Part shown: one piece after another, positions 42,459 to 48,977 of the stretch
Layout of the letters: each line of letters begins with the position of its first letter
Position numbering within the stretch: position 1 is the first letter of the stretch
DNA from: an uncultured Blautia sp.
Lineage (GTDB): Bacteria > Bacillota > Clostridia > Lachnospirales > Lachnospiraceae
Direction: 5' to 3'
NCBI GenBank assembly: GCA_900551075.1
Contig: URVB01000026.1
Location: forward strand, 1 to 48,977
Length of the DNA stretch: 48,977 nucleotides
The notes under the pieces: generated by a model
The model's database searches: none
Told to the model about the DNA's origin: nothing
The model's input: the letters and a program-made list of their open reading frames with translations, nothing else
Made by a program: the position numbers and the translations under genes

Positions 42459-43622
42459 TTACTTCCTTTTCTTAATGCGGCACAGAATTTGATATAATGC
42501 ATCCAGACTATAAGGCAGAACCGCCTCATCCAGTACAAACTTCGGATGATGCAGCGGATACTCCTCTCCCGGCACTCCTGCCAGAAAAACCGCAAACAGC
42601 CCTCTTGTTTTCTGAAAATAACGAAAGGCATTATCTCCCGCAAGGTACAGCTCGTCCTCACCTTCCAAAATAAAACGCTCTTTGAAAACACGGTTTCCTA
42701 CTTCTTCCGCTGTTTTGGTCAATTCCTCATCATTGGCAAAAGCCAGAACGGGTTCTTTGACAAAGGACAGGTGGATTTTGGTTCCTGTCTGCTTCTCAAT
42801 ATCCGTAAGTTTCTTTCCAAGCCGATGATATAATTCCATAAAATCTTCTTCTCTGCAGGCTCGGATATTCCCGTTCAAAACCACCTGATCCGAAATAATA
42901 TTAGAATATTCCCCTCCGTGAATGGTCCCGATTCCAACCAGGCACGGTGCACTGCCCTGATACTTCTCATTCAGCTCATGCACTGCCTGCACGGCCAAAG
43001 CAGCTCCATAAATACTGTCAATCCCTTTTTCCGCTTCGCTCCAATGGCCGGACTTCCCATGAACCTCTATACGGATGCCTCCGATCATGGCCGATGCCTG
43101 TCCTTCATGGACAGCCATACCAAAGGGGCCATCCGCAGCAAAATGAAACATCAGAAAGGCATCCGGAAGCGGATTTGCCAGAGCGCCTGCATCCAGCATA
43201 CGCTTAGCACCTTCCCCAATTTCTTCCGCCGGCTCAAATAAAAAGCGCACCCTAACCGGAAAAGAAGCACCCGCATTCGCAATCACCCTGGCCAGTACCA
43301 GTGCAACTGCCAGAATTGCATCGTGACCGCAGGCATGCATGCAGCCCTTATTGACAGAAGCATACGGCAGCCCTGTCTGCTCCCGGATCGGCAGTGCATC
43401 CATTTCTGCCCGGAGCACTGCTGTAATTTCCTTTTCTTTCAGGGCCGGAAGCTCTGCAATCAACCCCGTGGGGGGAACCGGCAGGATTTCATACCCCAGC
43501 TCCTCCAGATAATTCCGGATATACGCAGACGTGGTTTTCTCCATTAACCCCAGCTCCGGATGCTGATGAAAGTATCTGCGGAGCCGAATCAGCTCTTCTC
43601 CATATAATTCTCTGTTTTTCAT
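42459..43622 (-). CDS. M20-family amidohydrolase / N-acyl amino acid hydrolase
   Basis: About 387 residues. The metal site is HACGHDAILAVALVLARV, followed by LFEPAEEIGEGAKRM with the catalytic Glu, HFAADGPFGMAVHEG, and a dimerisation lid (IEVHGKSGHWSEAEKGIDSI) near 185-290. It resembles IAA-amino-acid hydrolase/hippurate hydrolase enzymes that cleave N-acyl or peptide-like amides. Start taken at ATG 43622; an upstream in-frame GTG (43634) is possible and the ribosome binding site is weak. It lies between the ArsC-like gene and lacI on one strand. The link to the glucosidase regulon is by position only. Confidence 0.88.
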   Translation of the reverse strand: MKNRELYGEELIRLRRYFHQHPELGLMEKTTSAYIRNYLEELGYEILPVPPTGLIAELPALKEKEITAVLRAEMDALPIREQTGLPYASVNKGCMHACGHDAILAVALVLARVIANAGASFPVRVRFLFEPAEEIGEGAKRMLDAGALANPLPDAFLMFHFAADGPFGMAVHEGQASAMIGGIRIEVHGKSGHWSEAEKGIDSIYGAALAVQAVHELNEKYQGSAPCLVGIGTIHGGEYSNIISDQVVLNGNIRACREEDFMELYHRLGKKLTDIEKQTGTKIHLSFVKEPVLAFANDEELTKTAEEVGNRVFKERFILEGEDELYLAGDNAFRYFQKTRGLFAVFLAGVPGEEYPLHHPKFVLDEAVLPYSLDALYQILCRIKKRK

Positions 43623-43660
43623 CTGTCTTTTCACTTTTCTTATGTTATGCGGATAATTGC

Positions 43661-44020
43661 TTACGCCTTATCCAGCGTCTCTCTCCATGCCGCTTCCCGA
43701 AACCCCGGAAGTACAAAATCCTCTCCCACAAGAAGCGGACGTTTCACAAGCATCCCATCACCGGCCAAAAGTACAAGCTGCTCTTCCTCCGTCATGGAAG
43801 CAAGCTTGTCTTTTAACCCCAATTCTCTGTATTTCATCCCACTGGTATTAAAGAACCGTTTCATTGGAAGACCACTTCTTGCAATCCACTCCTTCAGCTC
43901 CTCCTGTGTAGGGTTCTCTTCTGCAATGTGTCTGTCTTCAAACGCCACCTGATTTGCCTCCAGCCATTTTTTGGCCTTTTTACAGGTACTGCATTTCGGA
44001 TATTCTATAAAAAGTATCAT
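43661..44020 (-). CDS. ArsC/Spx-family thioredoxin-fold protein
   Basis: 119 residues, the usual family length. It opens MILFIEYPKCSTCKKAKKWL, a thioredoxin-like strand and CxxC active site, and continues with the conserved NTSGMKYRELGLKDKL and LVKRPLLVGEDFVLPGF (Arg-Pro cis-Pro region). Relatives include arsenate reductase-like YffB and the regulator Spx. No ars genes are nearby, so a role in arsenate resistance is unlikely. GGGAG precedes the ATG. It follows the HAD phosphatase by 31 bases. Confidence 0.88.
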   Translation of the reverse strand: MILFIEYPKCSTCKKAKKWLEANQVAFEDRHIAEENPTQEELKEWIARSGLPMKRFFNTSGMKYRELGLKDKLASMTEEEQLVLLAGDGMLVKRPLLVGEDFVLPGFREAAWRETLDKA

Positions 44021-44051
44021 ATTTTTCTCCCTGTCCGTTTTTCTTAATGAA

Positions 44052-44858
44052 TCATATCAGTCCCAGCTTTGTAAGTCCGTTTTGAATTCCGCAGTGGAAC
44101 ATATCGGTTGTCACATAGTCCGCAAGCTCTTTGATCCTTTTGGAGCCGTTTCCCATAGCAACTTTCGTCGCCGCATATTCAAACATAGAAAGATCATTGT
44201 TGCTGTCCCCGAATACAACGGTATCTTTCCATGGAATGTCAAAAATCCGGCAAACCGCTGCAATCCCCACTGCTTTACTGCACCCCTTCGGTACCATCTC
44301 GATGGTTGTTCCCGCAAAGGAGCCGCTCTCATGGCGGATGATATCGTAATACACAGATAATTCCCTGCATGCTGCAGCAGCATCACAGCCTTCCAGCATC
44401 TTCGCACTGATCTTATTGATCCTCATACAATCTTCGTTGCCCCGGATAGGCTTCCATTTCGGTCCCAATGCTTCTGTGATCAGGTCACAGTACCAATTAA
44501 CACTGCTGTTGTATTCCTCTTTATCATAGTACATATAATCCGCACCTTCCATTACAGGAACCAGACCGTATCTGCGGAGTACTTCTACGGAGTGCCTTGC
44601 CACCTCCGGCGGCATTTCTTTGTTAAACAGGCGCACGCCATCTTTTTCTATGGTCGCACCGCAGGCGCTGATCATGCCCGTAAACGGAATCTGCTCCAGA
44701 TATCCGGGTACAAAGGCCCGGCTTCTGCCTGTACAGAGCCATGCTCCGTGTCCATTGGCAGCCAGGGCGCTTAATGCTTCCACGGTACTTTTGGGGACTC
44801 CCTTCTTAATATCACAAATCGTACCGTCCGCATCAAAAAATACTGCTTTTTTGCTCAT
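44052..44858 (-). CDS. Cof-type HAD-superfamily phosphatase
   Basis: 268 residues. Motif I is FFDADGTICD, motif II is WLCTGRSRAF, the conserved Lys is in EMVPKGCSKAVGI, and motif IV is VVFGDSNNDLSMF. The C2 cap lies at about 80-190. It is a clear paralogue of the 17.8 kb HAD protein, with the same length, cap and Gly-Lys loop, but has Asp-Ala-Asp rather than Asp-Ile-Asp in motif I. The substrate is probably a small phosphorylated metabolite. AGGAG precedes the ATG. It follows the M18 peptidase by 31 bases in the same operon. Confidence 0.88.
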   Translation of the reverse strand: MSKKAVFFDADGTICDIKKGVPKSTVEALSALAANGHGAWLCTGRSRAFVPGYLEQIPFTGMISACGATIEKDGVRLFNKEMPPEVARHSVEVLRRYGLVPVMEGADYMYYDKEEYNSSVNWYCDLITEALGPKWKPIRGNEDCMRINKISAKMLEGCDAAAACRELSVYYDIIRHESGSFAGTTIEMVPKGCSKAVGIAAVCRIFDIPWKDTVVFGDSNNDLSMFEYAATKVAMGNGSKRIKELADYVTTDMFHCGIQNGLTKLGLI

Positions 44859-44889
44859 TTATTTTCTCCTGACGTATCCTTTCTTTTAC

Positions 44890-46155
44890 TCAATCATAAA
44901 ATAACTCTGCTGCTCTGCACAAATAGAAGGTATCCTTTACACCTGCTGTTTCATACGGCGAGTGCATACCAAGCTGAGGAAGCCCGATATCCACGGTAGA
45001 AACAGCCACCTGGGTATTGGAGATATTCCCAAGGGTGGAGCCGCCTGCCATGTCGGAACGATTGACAAAGGTCTGATACGGAACCTCTGCTCTTTCGCAA
45101 AGCAGCTTGAACTCTGCGGCAGAAGCCGAATCCGTACAATATTTCTGGTTTGCATTGTATTTTATTACAATGCCGCCGTTTACCACCGGATGATTGACCG
45201 GATCCGTCTTCTCTGCATAATTCGGATGCACCGCATGCGCATTATCCGCAGAGATCATAAAGCTTCCGGCAAGTGTCATCAAATATTCCTCGTAGGTTCT
45301 GCCCAGTCCTGTATTGATACGAAGAAGTGTATCCCTCAAAAATGTTGACGCCGCCCCCTGCTTCGTAGTACTTCCCACCTCTTCATTGTCCAATACACAA
45401 TGCACGGCGATGCTGCTCTCTTTTCTGCCTGTCAGAAGGCCCTCCATAGAGGCGAACGCACACTGCAGATCATCCAGCCTTGTGCAGGAAACAAATTCCC
45501 TGCCTGCACCCCAGATCGTCCCCGGTGTCCTGCTGTACAAAAACAGATCATGTCCCAAGATATCGACTTCCTCCACGCCTGCTTCCTCCGCAATGGTTTT
45601 CAGGAATGTCCGCTCTCCATCCGCACATCCGTAAAGGGGAAGCAGGTCCTTCTGTACATTGTATTTATATCCCTCGTTCACCTCACGATTCATATGGACA
45701 GCAAGGCTTGGAATCATCAGCAGGTCCCGGTCCACACAGACCAGCTTTTCTTCAAATGTCCCCCCTTTTCTTACCATTATACGGCCTGCCACGGACAGGG
45801 GCCTGTCAAACCACGGAGACATCAGCATTCCGCCGTATTTTTCCACGTTCAGCTTCACATAGGCATTCTCTACTGTTATTTCCGGATTCTCCTTGATCTT
45901 AAAGGCCGGAGAATCGCTGTGGCTTGCCATAATATGAAATTTGTATACTGCTTTCTCCGGAATCGAAAATGCGATCAAAGCCGAATGATTTCTGGTCACA
46001 AAATACTTCCCGCCTGCCCGTAGCTTCCAATAGTCTCCCTCCCGCAGTTCTCCGAATCCCTCCTTCAGAAATCTGCGGCGCATTTCTTCTACAGCCTGAA
46101 AGGCCGTGGGACTCTTTTGAATAAAAGCAAGCAGATTTTCCGCTGTTTTATACAT
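44890..46155 (-). CDS. apeB: M18-family aspartyl-type aminopeptidase
   Basis: 421 residues. Zinc site motifs of the family are ASHSDSPAFKIK (His-Asp), LDNEEVGSTTKQGAAS (catalytic Glu pair), SADNAHAVHPNYA (His) and RSDMAGGSTLG. These cytosolic enzymes form tetrahedral dodecamers and remove N-terminal Asp/Glu or other residues from peptides. GGAG precedes the ATG. It is the first gene downstream of its promoter, heading HAD-ArsC-M20-LacI. Confidence 0.92.
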   Translation of the reverse strand: MYKTAENLLAFIQKSPTAFQAVEEMRRRFLKEGFGELREGDYWKLRAGGKYFVTRNHSALIAFSIPEKAVYKFHIMASHSDSPAFKIKENPEITVENAYVKLNVEKYGGMLMSPWFDRPLSVAGRIMVRKGGTFEEKLVCVDRDLLMIPSLAVHMNREVNEGYKYNVQKDLLPLYGCADGERTFLKTIAEEAGVEEVDILGHDLFLYSRTPGTIWGAGREFVSCTRLDDLQCAFASMEGLLTGRKESSIAVHCVLDNEEVGSTTKQGAASTFLRDTLLRINTGLGRTYEEYLMTLAGSFMISADNAHAVHPNYAEKTDPVNHPVVNGGIVIKYNANQKYCTDSASAAEFKLLCERAEVPYQTFVNRSDMAGGSTLGNISNTQVAVSTVDIGLPQLGMHSPYETAGVKDTFYLCRAAELFYD

Positions 46156-46221
46156 ATCGAGTTACTCCTTCGTTTATTTTTCATACAGTTGCTCTCCAAA
46201 CGGGATTCACAACTATTCTTC

Positions 46222-46250
46222 ATTATACTCTAAATCAAAATTCCTATCAA
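46222..46250 (-). promoter_or_regulatory. Promoter of the M18 peptidase operon
   Basis: TTGATA (46245-46250) and TATAAT (46222-46227), spaced 17 bases, about 65 bases before the M18 start. Confidence 0.7.
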
Positions 46251-46310
46251 TCGGATTTCCTGTAAAACAAAAAAGAGCCCACCGGATAGCCTTTTGTTAT
46301 CTATACCATG

Positions 46311-46342
46311 AAAAAAGCGGAGGCAGACCAGAGTCTGCCCCC
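46311..46342 (-). terminator. dapL terminator
   Basis: GGGGCAGAC-TCTG-GTCTGCC(T)CC (46319-46342) followed by GC and TTTTTT on the minus strand, 50 bases after the dapL stop. Confidence 0.85.
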
Positions 46343-46392
46343 TACCAGCTATCATCATCTTTTTCCAAGCTTCATCTCCGCATGCATACATA

Positions 46393-47607
46393 TTACAATG
46401 CTGCGATTCTTCCAATCGCTTCCAGTGTTTTTTCATAGGTTCCGAATGCAGTCAGACGGAAAAAGCCCTCGCCGTGAGCACCGAAACCGGAACCGGGCGT
46501 TCCCACCACATGCGCATTCTCTAAAAGGTAATCAAAAAATTCCCACGAAGTCATCTGATTGGGAGTCTTCAGCCAAATGTATGGAGCGTTCACACCTCCG
46601 GATACGGAATAACCTGCATTTTTCAGTCCTTCATAAATGACCTGCGCATTTTTCATATAATAGCTTACCTGTTCTTTTAACTGTGCCTTACCTTCCGGAG
46701 AATACACAGCCTCCCCTGCACGCTGCACAATATATGGAGCACCGTTGAATTTCGTTCCATGGCGTCTTGCCCATAAACTGTGGAGTGATACACCGTCACG
46801 CACCAGTTCTTTGGGCACTACAGTGAACCCGAGACGCACGCCTGTGAAACCCGCATTTTTGGAAAAGCTGCGAAGCTCAATGGCACAGGTTCCTGCTCCC
46901 TCACATTCATAAATACTGTGAGGAATGTGCTCCTCCGTAATATATGCCTCATAAGCCGCATCATAAATGATAACGGCGCCGATCCTATTTGCATAATCCA
47001 CCCACTCCTGAAGCTTCTCCCTGGTGATCGCCGCACCGCTTGGGTTATTGGGAAAGCAAAGATAAATCAAATCCGGATTCTCTTTCGGAAATTCCGGAAG
47101 AAATCCGTTTTCTTCCCTGCACGGCATATAGATCACACCGTCAAAGCTCTCAGCTTCCGGATTATATTCCCCGGTACGTCCGGCCATAACATTTGTATCC
47201 ACATAAACCGGATAAACCGGATCGCAGACAGCTACCTTATTATCCAATCCAAAAATTTCCTGAATGTTTCCGGAATCGCATTTCGCACCATCGGAAACAA
47301 AAATCTCATCTGCCGAAATCCGGCATCCACGGTCTGCGTAATCATTTTTTGCAATCGCGTTTCTCAAAAACTCATAGCCCAGATCCGGCGCATATCCCCG
47401 GAAGGTTTCCGCATGTGCCATTTCCTCCACTGCCTTATGCATAGAATCAATGATTGCCGGAACAAGCGGCTGTGTGACATCTCCAATTCCCAAGCGGATA
47501 ATTTCCTCCTGGGGATGTGCCTCCTGGTACGCCGCCACTTTTTTCGCAATATTGGAAAACAAATAGCTTCCCGGTAATTTCAGATAATTTCTGTTTACTG
47601 TTACCAT
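46393..47607 (-). CDS. dapL: LL-diaminopimelate aminotransferase
   Basis: 404 residues, class I/II PLP aminotransferase of the DapL type. The N-terminus is VNRNYLKLPGSYLFSNIAKK, with IRLGIGDVTQPLVP and FRGYAPDLGYEFLRNAIA. The PLP lysine is in LRSFSKNAGFTGVRLGF. It makes LL-DAP directly from tetrahydrodipicolinate, a one-step lysine/peptidoglycan route found in Clostridia, plants and Chlamydia. GGAG precedes the ATG. It follows gatB by 33 bases, so the two may share a transcript, though they have unrelated functions. Confidence 0.95.
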   Translation of the reverse strand: MVTVNRNYLKLPGSYLFSNIAKKVAAYQEAHPQEEIIRLGIGDVTQPLVPAIIDSMHKAVEEMAHAETFRGYAPDLGYEFLRNAIAKNDYADRGCRISADEIFVSDGAKCDSGNIQEIFGLDNKVAVCDPVYPVYVDTNVMAGRTGEYNPEAESFDGVIYMPCREENGFLPEFPKENPDLIYLCFPNNPSGAAITREKLQEWVDYANRIGAVIIYDAAYEAYITEEHIPHSIYECEGAGTCAIELRSFSKNAGFTGVRLGFTVVPKELVRDGVSLHSLWARRHGTKFNGAPYIVQRAGEAVYSPEGKAQLKEQVSYYMKNAQVIYEGLKNAGYSVSGGVNAPYIWLKTPNQMTSWEFFDYLLENAHVVGTPGSGFGAHGEGFFRLTAFGTYEKTLEAIGRIAAL

Positions 47608-47640
47608 GATTATTGAATCTCCTCATCCTAGTTTCTCACC

Positions 47641-48977
47641 TCAGGCCCTTCGCTTCTCAATTTCTTCCGTCAAAGCTTCACGCACTGCATCAGGGCTTAC
47701 CTTTCCTTTCAGTTCCTTCATCATCTTTCCTACAAAAAAGCCAAAGACTTTTTCTTTTCCGCCCAGAAGCTCTGCAAGCGGCCCCGGATTCTCATCCAGG
47801 ATCATATTCAGAGTATCGGTCAGCAAACCCTTATCTTCTACAATTTTAAGGCCTTTTTCCTCAATATACAAGACCGGATCAATATCTTCTTCAAAAACTT
47901 TTTCAAAAACCTTCTTTGCATTCTGCGCACTGACTTCCTTTTTCTCAATCATCAGAAGCAGCTCTGCCAGATGTAAAGGGGTGAACCGTACCTGTTCCGG
48001 CTCCATTCCCTTATCCTTCATCAGACGCAGAACCTCCACCATGAACCAGTTCGCCGTCTTTTTCGCATTGCCGCAGAGCCTTGCCACTTCCTCAAACAGC
48101 CCGGATAAATGCCTGGATTCTGTCAAAATTCCGGCATCATATGCAGGAAGCCCAAACTCCTTCTGATAACGGTGCTGCTTTTCCTCTCGAAGCTCCGGCA
48201 TAGATGCCCGAAGCTCCTCTATCCACGCATCGGAAATATGGACCGGCGGCAGGTCCGGATCCGGGAAATAGCGGTAATCCCTGGCATCCTCCTTAGAACG
48301 CATAGCATGTGAGGATTCTTTATTGTCATCCCAGCGACGCGTTTCCTGCACAACTGCTCTTCCTTCCTCCAAAAGCTCAATCTGGCGCTCCCGCTCTCCC
48401 TCGATGGCTCTTGCAATGGCCTTAAAAGAGTTCAGGTTTTTCATTTCTGTTCTGGTTCCAAAGATTTCACTTCCCGCCTCCCGGACAGAGAGGTTTACAT
48501 CCGCACGCATGGAGCCTTCCTGAAGCTTACAGTCTGACACACCCAAATACTGCATCATACAGCGCAGCTTTTCCAAATAAGCGATGACCTCTTGTGCACT
48601 GCGCATATCCGGCTCGGAAACAATTTCAATCAAAGGTACGCCGCTTCGGTTAAAGTCTACCAGGGAACAGTCCTCCCATTCATCATGTATCAGCTTTCCT
48701 GCATCCTCTTCCATATGCATCTCATGAATACGGATTTTCTTTTTGCCTTGAGAGGTCTCGATTTCTACAAAGCCATCGTAACAGATCGGCAGATAGAGCT
48801 GGGAAATCTGATAGTTCTGCGGATTATCCGGATAAAAGTAATTTTTTCTGTCAAACCTGCAATACCGGTGAATCTTACAATTTGCCGCAAGACCGGCTTT
48901 TAAGGCAAACTCCACCACCCGTCTGTTGAGAACCGGAAGCGACCCGGGCATACCGGTACAAACCGGGCATGTATGCG
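47641..48977 (-). CDS. gatB: Aspartyl/glutamyl-tRNA amidotransferase subunit B (5' end outside window)
   Basis: 445 residues are visible and the N-terminus is cut by the window edge. The frame stays open to the last base as HTCPVCTGMPGSLPVLN, a conserved GatB zinc-site segment. Other motifs are CDKRYHRYCRF-like FDRKNYFYPDNPQNYQISQL, VDFNRSGVPLIEIVSEPDM and RWDDNKESSHAMRSKEDARD then YRYFPDPDLPP. The C-terminal GatB/Yqey helical tail (KEVSAQNAKKVFEKVFEED onwards) is complete. It transamidates mischarged Glu-tRNA(Gln)/Asp-tRNA(Asn). gatC and gatA would be expected upstream, beyond the window. Confidence 0.96.
   Translation of the reverse strand, partial: HTCPVCTGMPGSLPVLNRRVVEFALKAGLAANCKIHRYCRFDRKNYFYPDNPQNYQISQLYLPICYDGFVEIETSQGKKKIRIHEMHMEEDAGKLIHDEWEDCSLVDFNRSGVPLIEIVSEPDMRSAQEVIAYLEKLRCMMQYLGVSDCKLQEGSMRADVNLSVREAGSEIFGTRTEMKNLNSFKAIARAIEGERERQIELLEEGRAVVQETRRWDDNKESSHAMRSKEDARDYRYFPDPDLPPVHISDAWIEELRASMPELREEKQHRYQKEFGLPAYDAGILTESRHLSGLFEEVARLCGNAKKTANWFMVEVLRLMKDKGMEPEQVRFTPLHLAELLLMIEKKEVSAQNAKKVFEKVFEEDIDPVLYIEEKGLKIVEDKGLLTDTLNMILDENPGPLAELLGGKEKVFGFFVGKMMKELKGKVSPDAVREALTEEIEKRRA

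Noticed and set aside
43661..44020. Arsenate reductase for arsenic resistance
   Set aside because: The fold and CxxC fit the ArsC/Spx family broadly, but no arsenic efflux or regulator gene is near.
1..48977. CRISPR arrays, rRNA operons, prophage or integrase modules
   Set aside because: No regularly spaced repeats, rRNA signatures, or phage structural/integrase genes were seen on either strand.

Overview
The window looks like chromosomal DNA of an anaerobic, spore-forming gut Firmicute of the Lachnospiraceae type (Blautia/Ruminococcus/Dorea-like). This is inferred from gene content and style: LL-diaminopimelate aminotransferase, ATP-type PEP carboxykinase, a flavodiiron protein with its own rubredoxin, a T-box leader, Firmicutes-type LexA and sigma-A sites, SipW-type secretion and a spore-surface-type small protein. 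Nearly all genes are on the minus strand. No rRNA, CRISPR array or prophage is visible.

Left end (1-4 kb): an accessory-looking cassette. From a strong minus-strand promoter near 3.44 kb runs a ~550-nt leader with two tiny ORFs and stacked terminator/antiterminator hairpins, in the style of antibiotic-inducible attenuators. It then reads into an in-frame chimera of an ABC ATPase N-terminus with an ABC-2 permease C-terminus, and a MutS2-like ATPase that keeps a KOW-like domain but lacks Smr. The first ~50 bases look like the end of an insertion sequence.

4-17 kb: housekeeping and stress genes. These are a NudC-like Nudix hydrolase, LexA-boxed dinB with a small partner, an SRAP/YedK protein, wrecked IS200/IS605 remnants, the flavodiiron-rubredoxin oxidoreductase, a DUF2284 protein, a 6S-like RNA, pckA, dgt overlapping thrC, and a SleB-type cell wall hydrolase behind two promoters.

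17-33 kb: a HAD phosphatase and MATE exporter, then branched-chain amino acid genes in pieces (T-box-controlled leuA; leuCD with a divergent LysR regulator; ilvN-ilvC). These are interrupted by tRNA-Pro(GGG) and a five-gene translationally coupled surface operon: SipW peptidase, three TasA/CalY-like proteins, and a large CnaB surface protein. A ~90-bp hairpin repeat occurs once in the leuA leader and once beside the ilvC terminator.

33-49 kb: a complete five-gene peptide/nickel-type ABC importer behind a dyad operator, a tyrosine phosphatase, a GH13 glucosidase flanked by LacI-type operators, and an M18 peptidase-HAD-ArsC-like-M20 amidohydrolase-LacI gene run. dapL and a gatB truncated by the window edge follow.
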